Shown: positions 34,068 through 43,613 of the stretch, piece after piece
How the letters are laid out: each line of letters starts with the position of its first letter
How positions within the stretch are numbered: position 1 is the stretch's first letter
Assembly (NCBI GenBank): GCA_963691775.1
Contig: OY829369.1
Coordinates: 1,302,001 to 1,366,000 of the forward strand
Direction: 5' to 3'
DNA length: 64,000 nucleotides
From: JAZBPO01 sp963691775
GTDB taxonomy: Bacteria; Pseudomonadota; Gammaproteobacteria; Pseudomonadales; Azotimanducaceae
Made by a program: the position numbers and the translations under genes
The notes under the pieces: model-generated
Seen by the model: only the letters and a program-made list of their open reading frames with translations
Database searches by the model: none
What the model was told of the DNA's origin: nothing

Positions 34068-36509
34068 GTGACCGCGCACACAGCCAAATGGGTACGCCGC
34101 GGCCTCTGCCTGATTGCGGTGCTTGTTGCCGGTCAGGTGCAGGCGAGCCTCACTGCCGACGAAGCGACCGCGCTCCTCGATCGCTACTGCGACCGCTGCC
34201 ACAACGATCTGCGCATGTCCGGGAACTGGTCGCTGACGATGGTCGACCCGGCGGAGATCGCTCGGGGCGAAAACCTCGAAGCCTGGGAAAAGATTCTGCG
34301 CGTCACGCGCGATCGCGCCATGCCGCCGCCCGATCGCGATCAGCCCACCGCCGCAGAGCGGGCAGCCTTCACCGCCTGGCTGCGCGACGGCCTCGACGCT
34401 CGCGCTGCGTCACATCCAGACCCGGGCCGCGCAACGCTGCGGCGATTGAATCGCGCCGAGTACGCGCGCGCCATGCGCGATCTTCTGGACCTCGACATCG
34501 ACGTCACCAACGCCCTGCCCGCAGACGACTCCGGCTACGGCTTCGACAACATCGCGGACGTGCTCACCGTGTCGACGACGCTCCTCGACCGCTACTTCGC
34601 CGTGGCAGGCAAGGCCTCGCGCCTTGCCCTGGGGCTCGGTCCGAGCGAGCCGGTGCTCACCCGCTTTCTCGTGCCGAAGGACGGTTCGATCCTGAATCAG
34701 GGCATTCCGTCATGGGACGAGCGCTGGAGCGCCGATCTGCCGATCGATTCGCGCGGCGGCGCAGCATTCACGTTCTATGCCCCGCAGGATGGGGATTACG
34801 ACCTCACCGCCTGGCTCAACGCGAACACGAACAACGAGGTCGATCGCCTGGAGGCTGCGCGCCACGGCCTGCGCGTGGCGCTCTCCGCCGGACCGCACAC
34901 GGTGGGCGCCGCCTTTCGCAAGCGCCTTGCCCTCGACGAATCAGTGCAAACGCTCCACAACGACACGGACATCATCCATCTCCCCATCGCGCCACCCGAA
35001 ACGCTCGCCCTCGACTTCGTGGTAGACGGGGCCCGCGTCGGCACCGTGGACGTGCCGAGCTATCTCATGACGGAGCGCTATGCACAGCAGAATTTCCCGC
35101 GCGATCTTCTGCAGCTCGACATCGAAGGGCCCTACGATGCGCGTGGCGCCGGCGACACGCCGAGCCGCCGTCGAATTCTCACCTGCACGCCCGCTGACCA
35201 CGCGGCGGCCCCCGCACGCCTCGTGCCCGTGGCAAATGCACGGGCCCCGACTGCGGCCGAGGCGGAATGCGCGACCGAGATCATCACGCCGCTCGCCGCC
35301 CGCGCCTGGCGGCGCACACCGGACGACCGGGAGATCGATGCGCTCCTCGACGTGTTCGCCGACGCGCGGCAGGACGCGGCGTTCGAAGGCGCCGTGGCCG
35401 CCATGCTGCAGGCCCTCCTCGTGTCACCGAGCTTCCTGTTCCTGCAGGAACGCGGCCCGGCCAGCGCCGAGGCCGGCACCGTGCACCGCCTCGACGACGG
35501 CGCCCTTGCCGCGCGCCTGTCGCTGTTCCTCTGGAGCAGCCTGCCTGACGAGGCGCTCATGGCGCGGGCGGAGGCAGGGCAGCTTCGAGACCCGGAGGTC
35601 CTCGAGATCGAGGTGCAGCGCATGCTCGACCATCCGCGCGCCGCCGCACTCACCGAGAACTTTGCCGGCCAGTGGCTGTTCCTGCGCAATCTCGATTTCC
35701 ATCGCCCGGACGTGATGGCGTTTCCCGACTTCGACGTGCGCCTGCGCCGCGCCATGCGCGCAGAAACGGAGCATTTCTTCGCAGCGCTGGTGCGAGACGA
35801 CGGATCGCTGCTGGACCTGATCGATTCCGACTACGCCTATCTCAACGCGCGCCTCGCCGAGCACTACGGCATCAGCGGCGTCGCCGGGACGGCGCTGCGC
35901 CGCGTCGCCCTGCCCGAGGACGCGCAGCGCGGCGGCATCCTCGGCCAGGCGAGCCTGCTCACGCTCACCTCCTACGGCAATCACACCTCCCCGGTGAAGC
36001 GCGGCCAGTGGATTCTCGACGCGCTGCTCGCATCGCCCCCGCCCCCGCCCCCGCCGGACGTCCCAGCCCTCGTGGCTGAACAGAACGGCGCGCCGCTGAA
36101 CGCACGCGAGCAGATGGCCTTGCACCGCGAGGATCCGGCCTGCGCGTCCTGCCACGTGAAGATGGACCCCCTCGGCCTTGCCCTCGAGCAGTACGACGCG
36201 GTCGGCGCCTGGCGGACGCTCGATGCGGGCCGCCCCATCGATGCCCACGCGGAATTGCCCGACGGCACCGCCTTCGAAGGGCTTCCCGGCCTGCAGGACA
36301 TCCTGCTCGAGCGCCGCGCCGAGTTCGCGCGCGGCTTCACCGAGCACCTGATGACCTACGCCCTCGGCCGCGGCCTCACCGCCGCCGACCAGCCGACGGT
36401 ACGCGCGATCGCCGAGGCCGCCGCCGAAGACGACTACCGCATCCGCCGCGTGGTTCTGGAAATCGCCCGCAGCCTCCCCTTCACCCACCGCAGGATGCCC
36501 GACGCATGA
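34068..36509 (+). CDS. DUF1592-family exported protein with cytochrome c-type motifs
   Basis: The 813-residue protein has an N-terminal signal peptide (VRRGLCLIAVLVAGQVQA), then a planctomycete-type cytochrome module with heme motif CDRCH (Cys41, Cys44, His45) and MPP-type downstream Met, then the DUF1587/1595/1592/1588/1585 series: LRRLNRAEYARAMRDLLDLD, FLFLQERGP, LTENFAGQWLFLRNL, GQASLLTLTSYGNHTSPVKR, and a second CASCHVKMDPLG motif near the C-terminus. Such proteins are abundant in Planctomycetes and scattered marine gammaproteobacteria and always travel with a DUF1552 partner, as here. The role is unknown, probably periplasmic redox chemistry or polymer attack. The GTG start lacks a strong ribosome binding site. 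It is the first gene of a six-gene operon. Confidence 0.9.
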   Translation: MTAHTAKWVRRGLCLIAVLVAGQVQASLTADEATALLDRYCDRCHNDLRMSGNWSLTMVDPAEIARGENLEAWEKILRVTRDRAMPPPDRDQPTAAERAAFTAWLRDGLDARAASHPDPGRATLRRLNRAEYARAMRDLLDLDIDVTNALPADDSGYGFDNIADVLTVSTTLLDRYFAVAGKASRLALGLGPSEPVLTRFLVPKDGSILNQGIPSWDERWSADLPIDSRGGAAFTFYAPQDGDYDLTAWLNANTNNEVDRLEAARHGLRVALSAGPHTVGAAFRKRLALDESVQTLHNDTDIIHLPIAPPETLALDFVVDGARVGTVDVPSYLMTERYAQQNFPRDLLQLDIEGPYDARGAGDTPSRRRILTCTPADHAAAPARLVPVANARAPTAAEAECATEIITPLAARAWRRTPDDREIDALLDVFADARQDAAFEGAVAAMLQALLVSPSFLFLQERGPASAEAGTVHRLDDGALAARLSLFLWSSLPDEALMARAEAGQLRDPEVLEIEVQRMLDHPRAAALTENFAGQWLFLRNLDFHRPDVMAFPDFDVRLRRAMRAETEHFFAALVRDDGSLLDLIDSDYAYLNARLAEHYGISGVAGTALRRVALPEDAQRGGILGQASLLTLTSYGNHTSPVKRGQWILDALLASPPPPPPPDVPALVAEQNGAPLNAREQMALHREDPACASCHVKMDPLGLALEQYDAVGAWRTLDAGRPIDAHAELPDGTAFEGLPGLQDILLERRAEFARGFTEHLMTYALGRGLTAADQPTVRAIAEAAAEDDYRIRRVVLEIARSLPFTHRRMPDA

Positions 36510-37840
36510 GGCGCTCGAAGCAGTTCTCCCGGCGCACGGTGCTGCGCGGCATCGGCGCCAGCGTGGCGCTGCCGTTCATGGAATCGCTCGCTCCCGCCGC
36601 GAACGCCCGGGCACCGCGCCCGAAGCGTCTGTCCGTGTTCTACATGCCGAACGGCATGCGCATGGACGCCTTCCGGCCCGACGCTGCAGGCGCCGACTAT
36701 CCGATGCCGACGGCGCTCGCGCCCCTTGCGCATCTGCGCGACCGCTTCAGCGTGGTAACCGGCCTCGCGCACGCCAACGCACAAGCCCTCGGCGATCCCG
36801 GTGGCGCCCACGGCCGCAGCTGCGCGGCCTATCTCACCGGCGCGCACCCGAAGCCCACGGAGGGCTCCGATCTGTACAACGGCGTGTCCATGGACCAGCG
36901 CGCTGCCGATCTGCTCGGCGCAGCGACGCCCTTCCGCTCCCTCGAACTCGGGATCGAGCCGTCCAGCCTGCTCGGCAGCTGCGACATCGGCTTCAGCTGC
37001 ACGTACACGAACACCCTGTCCTGGCGCACGCCGACCCAGGCCCTGCCCGTATCCGTGAACCCGCGCGACGTGTTCGAGCAGCTCTTCGGCGATGCGTCGG
37101 CGACGAGCGACGCAGCCCGTGCGGCGCTGCTGCGCAGGCGCTCGAGCGTGCTCGACTTCGTGCGCGCAGACGCCCGCCGCCTGGCGGGCGATCTCGGCAC
37201 GCACGACCGGCGCAAGCTGGATGAATACCTGACCGCGGTGCGCGACGTGGAAGTGCGCATCCAGCGCCTCGGCGAACATGCCCCGGCCACCGAAGGCGAC
37301 GCCATCGAGCTGCCTGCCGGCATTCCGGACGACTTCGCCACGCACGTCAGCCTCATGATCGACCTGCAGGTGCTTGCCCTGCGCACGGATCTCACGCGGG
37401 TCGCGACCTTCATGCTCGGCCGGGAACTTTCGAATCGGACCTACCCGGAAATCGGCGTTCCCGACTCCCATCACAGCATGAGTCACCACGGCGGCGATCC
37501 AGTAAAGATCGACAAGCTGGTGAAGATCAGCCGCCTGCACCTGCAGCAGTTTGGCCTGCTGCTCGAGCGCCTGGAGGCGACGCCGGATGGAGACGGCACC
37601 CTGCTTGATTCCACCCTGGTGCTCGGCGGCGCGAGCCTCGGCGATCCGAATGACCACGAATGCATGGACCTCCCAGCGCTCATAGCAGGGGCAGGCGTGC
37701 CGACGAACACACACCACCAGCTCCCGGAGCAGACGCCCATGGCCAATCTGCTGCTGACGGGGCTAAATCACCTCGGCGTTACCGATACCCGCTTCGGCGA
37801 CAGCACCGGCACCGTCGAAGCGCTGGTGCGCCCTTCATGA
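36506..37840 (+). CDS. DUF1552-family Tat-exported protein
   Basis: The 444-residue protein begins with a twin-arginine signal, SRRTVLRGIGASVALPFMES, so it is exported folded. The body shows the DUF1552 pattern: LSVFYMPNGMRMDAF, SVVTGLAHANA, GGAHGRSCAAYLTGAHP, LGRELSNRTYPEIGVPDSHH and LGGASLGDPNDHECMDLPAL, resembling DUF1501/alkaline phosphatase-superfamily metal sites with several conserved His and Asp. It overlaps the DUF1592 gene by four bases (ATGA) and the ankyrin gene by four, so the three are translated together. The DUF1592-DUF1552 pair very likely forms one functional unit in the periplasm, of unknown reaction. Confidence 0.92.
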   Translation: MRRSKQFSRRTVLRGIGASVALPFMESLAPAANARAPRPKRLSVFYMPNGMRMDAFRPDAAGADYPMPTALAPLAHLRDRFSVVTGLAHANAQALGDPGGAHGRSCAAYLTGAHPKPTEGSDLYNGVSMDQRAADLLGAATPFRSLELGIEPSSLLGSCDIGFSCTYTNTLSWRTPTQALPVSVNPRDVFEQLFGDASATSDAARAALLRRRSSVLDFVRADARRLAGDLGTHDRRKLDEYLTAVRDVEVRIQRLGEHAPATEGDAIELPAGIPDDFATHVSLMIDLQVLALRTDLTRVATFMLGRELSNRTYPEIGVPDSHHSMSHHGGDPVKIDKLVKISRLHLQQFGLLLERLEATPDGDGTLLDSTLVLGGASLGDPNDHECMDLPALIAGAGVPTNTHHQLPEQTPMANLLLTGLNHLGVTDTRFGDSTGTVEALVRPS

Positions 37841-39150
37841 AGCTGCGCCGAACGCTGGCGGCGCTCCTCGCTGCGGCCTGCGCCATCTGCGCTTCAGCAC
37901 ACGCAGGAGAAACGCTGCGCGCCCTCGTGCTTTCGGGCGATCACGCCGGCCTCGCAATCGCCCTCGAGGGGGGCGCCGATCCGAACGCGCCCCTGCCCGA
38001 CGGGTCGGTGCCCCTCGCCTGGGCAAGCGAACTGCAGGACGAGACGGCCGTCCGCCTGCTCCTCGACCACGGCGCCGATACGAACGGCGGCGCGAACGCT
38101 TTCTCGCCCCTGCTCGTTGCCTGCCTGCACCCCGATGCAGACGTGCTCGACGCGCTCATCAGCGCCGGCGCGCACGTCGATGCTCGCTCCCGAGAAGATG
38201 TACCGGTGCTCTCGATCTGCGCCGGGCGGGCACCCACCGCCATCGTCGAACGCCTGCTCGATGCGGGCGCGCCGGTGGACGCGACCGACGCTGCCGGCCA
38301 GACCGCGCTCATGTGGGCCGCCGCCCATTCGCGGCAGGACACCTTCGCGCTGCTGCTCGCCCGCGGCGCCGCGATCTCTGCGACGACCGGCACGGGCTTC
38401 ACACCGCTCTTCTTCGCCATCAAGAGCGGCAGCGGCGCCATGGCCGCACAGGCACTCGCAGCCGGTGCAGACCTGGCCCATCGCAGCGCCGACGGCACCT
38501 CGGCGCTGCAGCTCGCGCTGTACCAGCGCAATACAGCGTTCGCGCGAACCATCGCGCATCGCTTCGATCTCGCAGAGGTCGACGTGAACGGCCACATGCC
38601 GCTCCACGCAGCGGTGATGACGGGCGATACCGCCCTTGTCGCCGCGCTGCTGGACGCCGGCGCCGACGCCAACGCGCTCACCTCGCCGTCGCGCATCCAC
38701 TGGCGCTTCGAGAGCAACTTCAAGGCCGGCGATTACACATGGCCGATCGTCCCGCCCCTTTTTCTGGCGGCGAAGGCCGGCGATGCAGACACGATGATGA
38801 CGCTCGCCGAAGGCGGCGCTGAGGCCGGCTGGCGCGATGATGCAGGGGTATCGCTCTTGCACGTAGCCGCTCGCAGCGGCACGCCCGCCGCCCTTGAGGC
38901 AGCACTTGCGCTGCTGCCAGATGCGAATCTGCGCGACAATGAGGGCCGCACACCGCTGCACGTCGCCCTGAAGAGCGTTTCAGGACCGGCGCTCGAAGCC
39001 ATGCTGGCCACGCTCGCCGCAGCCGGGGCCCGCGACGATCTTGCCGATGCGGCCGGCGAGACGCCTGCGGACATCGCGGGCGACGAACACTTCAAGGGGC
39101 GCCCGACCTTCGCAGCCCTGTTCGAGGCCACAGAGGAGTCCGGACCATGA
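37837..39150 (+). CDS. Exported ankyrin repeat protein
   Basis: The 437-residue protein has a Sec signal peptide (MKLRRTLAALLAAACAICAS, cut near SAHAG) and then about ten ankyrin repeats: GGADPNAPLPDGSVPLAWAS, DHGADTNGGANAFSPLLVAC, SAGAHVDARSREDVPVLSIC, DAGAPVDATDAAGQTALMWA, ARGAAISATTGTGFTPLFFA and more up to NEGRTPLHVALKS. It would act as a binding scaffold in the periplasm. ATG 37837 lies inside the stop of the DUF1552 gene and its own stop overlaps the cytochrome c' gene. Ankyrin proteins are a common companion of DUF1592/DUF1552 operons; binding partners may be those proteins. Confidence 0.92.
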   Translation: MKLRRTLAALLAAACAICASAHAGETLRALVLSGDHAGLAIALEGGADPNAPLPDGSVPLAWASELQDETAVRLLLDHGADTNGGANAFSPLLVACLHPDADVLDALISAGAHVDARSREDVPVLSICAGRAPTAIVERLLDAGAPVDATDAAGQTALMWAAAHSRQDTFALLLARGAAISATTGTGFTPLFFAIKSGSGAMAAQALAAGADLAHRSADGTSALQLALYQRNTAFARTIAHRFDLAEVDVNGHMPLHAAVMTGDTALVAALLDAGADANALTSPSRIHWRFESNFKAGDYTWPIVPPLFLAAKAGDADTMMTLAEGGAEAGWRDDAGVSLLHVAARSGTPAALEAALALLPDANLRDNEGRTPLHVALKSVSGPALEAMLATLAAAGARDDLADAAGETPADIAGDEHFKGRPTFAALFEATEESGP

Positions 39151-39641
39151 CCCGCCTCAGATTCACGGGCGGCGCTCTGCTAAGAGGCGCGCTGCTCGGC
39201 GCCGCGCTCGCGATGGCGTCCACCTCCACTGGCCTTGGCGCGGCGGAGGGCGGCGAATTCGCCGAACTGGTGCACGCACGCCACGAACACTTCGAGGACA
39301 TGGGCGCAGCCACCAAGGTCTTCCGCGATCAATTGCGCGGTGACGCGCCCTTCGATGCGCCCACGCAGGTCGAGGCCGCGGGCGTGATCGTCGAGCTCGC
39401 CCCGCAGATCACGACCTGGTTCCCCATCGGCAGCGGCCCGGACGACGGCTACGACACCGATGCCCTGGCCTACATCTGGCGCAATCGTGCGAAGTTCGAC
39501 CGCATCGCAGGCGAGCTGGGCCCGAAGGCCGAAGCGCTGGAGCGCGCTGCCGCCAGCGGAGACCGCAGCGCTGTCCTGCAGGCGTTCCGCGACGTGGGCG
39601 GCACGTGCAAGAGCTGTCACGACAGCTATCGGGCAGACTGA
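39147..39641 (+). CDS. Cytochrome c'
   Basis: The 164-residue protein has a signal peptide (GALLRGALLGAALAMASTST) and a four-helix cytochrome c' body: ELVHARHEHFEDMGAATKVF, DAPTQVEAAGVIVELAPQI, WFPIGSGPDDGYDTDALAYIW, and the C-terminal heme motif GGTCKSCHDSYRAD. The heme iron is held by the His of CKSCH near the C-terminus, as in the family. It could bind NO or pass electrons to or from the DUF1592 protein. The ATG overlaps the ankyrin gene stop by four bases; the adenine deaminase homologue follows after 31 bases. Confidence 0.93.
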   Translation: MTRLRFTGGALLRGALLGAALAMASTSTGLGAAEGGEFAELVHARHEHFEDMGAATKVFRDQLRGDAPFDAPTQVEAAGVIVELAPQITTWFPIGSGPDDGYDTDALAYIWRNRAKFDRIAGELGPKAEALERAAASGDRSAVLQAFRDVGGTCKSCHDSYRAD

Positions 39642-39672
39642 CGCGCGCTGACACTTCCACGGGGGATTCAGG

Positions 39673-41553
39673 ATGCGCCTGATCGCAGCATGGCTCGCGC
39701 TCGCTTCGATGTGTGCCTCTGCACAGACGAGTGCCGCTTCCCTGGCAAGCGAGGAAGTGGCCGCCCGCCAGGCGCTCATTCCCGTTTCGCTCGCGCAAGC
39801 ACCCGCAGATCTGATCGTTCGGGACGCCCGCATGCTCGACGTATTCACGGGCCAGTGGCTCGAACACCAGGACATCGTCATTGCCGGCGAGCGCATCGCC
39901 TGGACCGGGCCGACGGGGCGCTGGCCCGGCACCGCGAAGGCCGAGATCGACGCCAAAGGCTATACGCTGGTGCCGGGTTTCGGGGAGTCGCACAAGCACA
40001 TAGAAAGCTCCTATCTCGCGCCAGAGTACGAAGCCGCCCTCGTGATTCCGCACGGCAACACCTGGACCGTGGAGGGCTCGCACGAGCTTTCGAACGTGGT
40101 CGGTGAACACAACGTCGACTTCTGGCTGCGCGCGGAAGCCGCGGGCAGCCCCCTGTCGATCTTCCCCGCCATCGGGTCTGCCACGCCGCCCACGGAGTAC
40201 GAAACCAGCGGCGGCTGGTACGGCTTCGACGAAATGCAGGCGTTCCTCGATACGGATCTGCGCGTGGTCGCGCTCGGCGAGGTCATGGACTGGACAAGCG
40301 TCATCACGCCTGGCACGGAAGGTCACAACCGCATCTGGGCCATGATCGAGGCGACCTTTGCCAATCGCGCGCAGGTCGAGGGGCACGGCGCGGGCCTGTA
40401 CTCGCTGGAGGAGATCAACGGCTTCGCCGCGGCCGGCCTCGCCTCCGACCACGAGGTTCGGCAGAACGCCGAAGGCCTCGAGAAACTGCGCCGCGGCGTG
40501 TTTCTCGAGGTGCGCGTGGACACGGCCCGCACGCTCTTCCCCTATCTGCTCGCGGAAGGCATCACCGATTTCTCGAACGTTTCCGTGACCACGGACGACC
40601 GCGACGTGTTCGCAACGCAGCAGCTCGGCTCCATGGACTACAACATCCGCATCGCGATCGAGGCCGGCGTACCGCCGGCAGATGCCTACCGCATGGGCAG
40701 CTACAACACGGCGCGGCACTTCCGCATCGAACACCTCGTCGGCGCCATCGCGCCGGGACGCTACGCGGACATCGTGTTCCTCGACGACGTCGAGGCAGTA
40801 TCGGTCGCGCAGGTCATCGCCAAGGGCAAGCTGGCGGCGAAGGACGGCGAGTACCTGCTGCCGATTCCGGAAATCGAGTATCCCGAGTGGGCGCGGGGCA
40901 CCTTCGACACGGGGCGCCCGATCCTTGCATCCGACCTGCGCATCGACGCACCGGAAGGTCGCGAAACGGCAGACATCGCGCTGCTGCGACCGTTCTACTT
41001 CGCGCCGGAGCTGCCCACCTCGACGCTGCCCGCGACCAATGGCGTCCTGCTCGCTGACCCGGCGAGGGGCGTGAGCAAGGTCGCCGTGGTGGACCGCTAT
41101 CACGGCACCCCCTCGGTCTCGCGCATGTTCTGGGAAGGCGTCGGGCCGAGCACGCCGGGCTCGGCTCTCGCCAGCTCGCAAATGCACGACATCCACAACA
41201 TCTGGATCGTGGGCAATGACGATGCGGCCATGGCGCTTGCCGCGAACACGGTCGCCGACATGGACGGCGGCTGGGTGCTCGTCTCCGGCGGCGAAGTGGT
41301 CGCCACGGTGCGCCTCGAGCTCGCAGGGCTCATCAGCCAGCGGCCCGTCGACGCAGTTGCCGCCGACATGGAGGCGCTGCACGCCGCCGCCGATCGCATG
41401 GAGTGGATCGGTGCGCCCGGCCTGCCCGAGCGCATGCGCTTCGCGTTCCTCACGGCATCGCCCTGGAAGTGGCAACTCGTCGCACCCTACGCCGAGAACC
41501 CCGGCGGACTCGTGGACGTCACTTCCGGCCGCACGCACCCCGTCGCCTGGTGA
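39673..41553 (+). CDS. Adenine deaminase family amidohydrolase with signal peptide
   Basis: The 626-residue protein carries a Sec signal (MRLIAAWLALASMCASAQTS), unusual because adenine deaminases are cytoplasmic. The rest follows the Ade family: VPGFGESHKHIESSYLAPEY with the HxH metal pair, ALVIPHGNTWTVEGSHELSN, VEGHGAGLYSLEEINGFAAA, GLASDHE, VTTDDRD and LVGAIAPGRYADIVFLDD. The DPHE motif of E. coli Ade reads GSHE here, so one acidic residue is changed, and PGFIDAH reads PGFGESH. Exported location and these changes suggest another substrate, perhaps a periplasmic lactam or purine. It sits 31 bases after cytochrome c' and overlaps the HupE-like gene by four bases. Confidence 0.85.
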   Translation: MRLIAAWLALASMCASAQTSAASLASEEVAARQALIPVSLAQAPADLIVRDARMLDVFTGQWLEHQDIVIAGERIAWTGPTGRWPGTAKAEIDAKGYTLVPGFGESHKHIESSYLAPEYEAALVIPHGNTWTVEGSHELSNVVGEHNVDFWLRAEAAGSPLSIFPAIGSATPPTEYETSGGWYGFDEMQAFLDTDLRVVALGEVMDWTSVITPGTEGHNRIWAMIEATFANRAQVEGHGAGLYSLEEINGFAAAGLASDHEVRQNAEGLEKLRRGVFLEVRVDTARTLFPYLLAEGITDFSNVSVTTDDRDVFATQQLGSMDYNIRIAIEAGVPPADAYRMGSYNTARHFRIEHLVGAIAPGRYADIVFLDDVEAVSVAQVIAKGKLAAKDGEYLLPIPEIEYPEWARGTFDTGRPILASDLRIDAPEGRETADIALLRPFYFAPELPTSTLPATNGVLLADPARGVSKVAVVDRYHGTPSVSRMFWEGVGPSTPGSALASSQMHDIHNIWIVGNDDAAMALAANTVADMDGGWVLVSGGEVVATVRLELAGLISQRPVDAVAADMEALHAAADRMEWIGAPGLPERMRFAFLTASPWKWQLVAPYAENPGGLVDVTSGRTHPVAW

Positions 41554-42710
41554 CCTCGCCCCGCGCGCACCTGTGTGCGCGCATCGGCGCGCTGCTGATC
41601 GGCCTCGCTGCGACCGGCGCCGACGCGCACCTGCTCAACATGACGCGCGCGACGCTGACCATCACCCCGGGCGGCATCATCGAGTCCGAATTCGAGATCG
41701 ATCTTTCGCGGGCCTATCCGGATCGCGCGGCCTACTACGCCGCAAGCCGCCTGCCGTCACCCGAGCAGGACCCTGCGGTTCGGGCGCTTGTCGCGTCCCT
41801 GCACGCAGCGATCGTCATCGAGACCGACGGCAACCCGCCGGATACGGCCCCCTTCGAGAGCGACTGGACGCTGCTCCAGTTCGCCCCTGAACAGACCGAT
41901 CGTGCGCGCTACGAGGACCCGTTCCACTGGCCCATGACGCGCATCCGCGCCGTGGCGCGCGAACCCCTTCGCGCCGAGGTGCTGCAGGTGCACTTCGCAC
42001 CGACCTTCCCCTTCGAGGAACCGATCGCCCTCACCCTTGCGGCGGAGGTGGACGCGCTGCGCATGACGCGCTGGCTCGTGATCGATCAGCGCAGCCCGCG
42101 CTTCGCGCTCGACGGCGCCGCCCCGGCCACGCGCTCGGCGCCCTTCGTACACGACGCTCCCGCCACGCTGCGCCCGATCGACGGCTTCCGCCTCGGCTTC
42201 ACGCACATCCTGCCGAGCGGACTCGATCACGTGCTCTTCGTGGGCCTCCTCGTGCTGCTTTGCGCGAGCGTGCGACCCACCCTCATCGCCGTCACGCTGT
42301 TCACGGTCGCGCACGCGCTCACCTTCACGGCGGTCCTCCTGCGCTGGGTGCCCACACCCCCTGCCTGGATCGAAGCGGCAATCGCGGCATCGATCCTCTG
42401 GCTCGCGATCGACGTCCTCCGGGGGGCGTCCTGGGGCCTTCTCCATGGTGACCTGACCCTCGCCTTCGGGCTTGTGCACGGTCTTGGCTTCGCCAACGCG
42501 CTGTCGGCGCCAACAATCAGCGCCCAGGGGATCGGCGCGACCCTGCTGGCCCTGAATGCAGGCGTGGAAGGCGCACAGCTGCTCGTTGCGACGGCGGTCC
42601 TTGCGGGGCTGCGGGTCTTCGCGTCAGCGCCCCGGATGAAGCTGCTGCGGCGGGCCGCTGCCGTGGGCGCGGGCGCGCTCGCAGCCTTCTGGGTGATCGC
42701 CAGACTCTGA
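41550..42710 (+). CDS. HupE/UreJ-like membrane protein
   Basis: The 386-residue protein has a signal peptide (ARIGALLIGLAATGADA), a periplasmic beta-rich domain of about 190 residues (LLNMTRATLTITPGGIIESE and following) and a C-terminal membrane domain with HupE/UreJ_2 motifs: GFTHILPSGLDHVLFVGLLV, FTVAHALTFTAVLLRWV, ILWLAIDVLRG and LAFGLVHGLGFANAL. HupE-like domains may move metal ions or diffuse nickel/cobalt. GTG 41550 overlaps the previous stop (GTGA). It is the last gene of the operon that begins with the DUF1592 gene, and may supply a metal to the exported amidohydrolase; this is inference. Confidence 0.85.
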   Translation: MTSPRAHLCARIGALLIGLAATGADAHLLNMTRATLTITPGGIIESEFEIDLSRAYPDRAAYYAASRLPSPEQDPAVRALVASLHAAIVIETDGNPPDTAPFESDWTLLQFAPEQTDRARYEDPFHWPMTRIRAVAREPLRAEVLQVHFAPTFPFEEPIALTLAAEVDALRMTRWLVIDQRSPRFALDGAAPATRSAPFVHDAPATLRPIDGFRLGFTHILPSGLDHVLFVGLLVLLCASVRPTLIAVTLFTVAHALTFTAVLLRWVPTPPAWIEAAIAASILWLAIDVLRGASWGLLHGDLTLAFGLVHGLGFANALSAPTISAQGIGATLLALNAGVEGAQLLVATAVLAGLRVFASAPRMKLLRRAAAVGAGALAAFWVIARL

Positions 42711-42833
42711 GCCCACTCGGCTCTGCTCTACCCCACTCCCAGCGCCGCCGAAGGGCGGGCCAACGCCGCAGGCCACGTGACTTCGGAAGAGCGTCGTCGC
42801 AGGATGCCGGCCGGACAGGAAGGGAGAGATGGC

Positions 42834-43613
42834 ATGGGACGCGTAGCAGGCAAGGTCGCACTGATCACGGGCGGCGCATCGGGCATCGGCCGCGCATGCG
42901 CGGAGCGACTGGCAGAAGAAGGCGCGGTCGCAATCGTTACCGACATCCAGGATGCGCTCGGTGCCGAGGTGGTGGCGGGCATCCGCGCGGCAGGCGGCGA
43001 GGCCGAGTACCACGCCCACGACGTGACCGACGAAGGGGCCTGGATGCGCGTGATCGACGCGGTCGTGGCGGCCCACGGCGGCCTGCACGTGCTCGTGAAC
43101 AATGCGGGCATCGGCGTCGGCGGCAGCATCGTCGAGATGGAACTGTCCGAATGGCAGCGGCAGCAGGCGATCAATCTCGACGGTGTCTTCCTCGGCGTGA
43201 AGCACGGCATCCGCGCCATGCGCGAGGCCGGCGGCGGCTCGATCATCAACATGTCATCGGTAGCGGGGCTGAAGGGCGCACCCAATCTCGCGGCCTACAA
43301 CGCAACGAAGGGCGGCGTGCGCCTGTTCACGAAGGGCGTTGCCCTCGAATGTGCGCACGCGGGCTGGAACATCCGCGTGAACTCGGTTCATCCGGGAATC
43401 ATCGACACGCCGATCTGGACCAAGGTGAACCCGGATTTTCTCGCGGAGGGCGAGAACGCCGTCGACGTGGAAGCGATGGCCCGGGCGGCCGTACCCGGCG
43501 GACGGCTCGGCAAGCCGCTGGATATCGCGAACGGCGTGCTCTACCTCGCTTCGGACGAATCCAGCTACGTCAGCGGGACAGAACTCGTTATCGACGGCAC
43601 GATCTCGGCCTGA
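42834..43613 (+). CDS. Short-chain dehydrogenase/reductase (SDR) family oxidoreductase
   Basis: The 259-residue classical SDR has the NAD(P)-binding motif TGGASGIG (12-19), Asp37 after the second strand (IVTDIQD, favouring NAD), VNNAGIG (89-95) and the catalytic residues Ser141/142, Tyr155 and Lys159 in YNATKGG. The C-terminus ends SGTELVIDGTISA, as in cyclohexanol or 3-oxoacyl-type dehydrogenases. GGAAGGGAGAG precedes ATG 42834 strongly. It oxidises or reduces a secondary alcohol of unknown nature. Its last 49 bases overlap the 3' end of the convergent cobalamin-binding gene. Confidence 0.95.
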   Translation: MGRVAGKVALITGGASGIGRACAERLAEEGAVAIVTDIQDALGAEVVAGIRAAGGEAEYHAHDVTDEGAWMRVIDAVVAAHGGLHVLVNNAGIGVGGSIVEMELSEWQRQQAINLDGVFLGVKHGIRAMREAGGGSIINMSSVAGLKGAPNLAAYNATKGGVRLFTKGVALECAHAGWNIRVNSVHPGIIDTPIWTKVNPDFLAEGENAVDVEAMARAAVPGGRLGKPLDIANGVLYLASDESSYVSGTELVIDGTISA

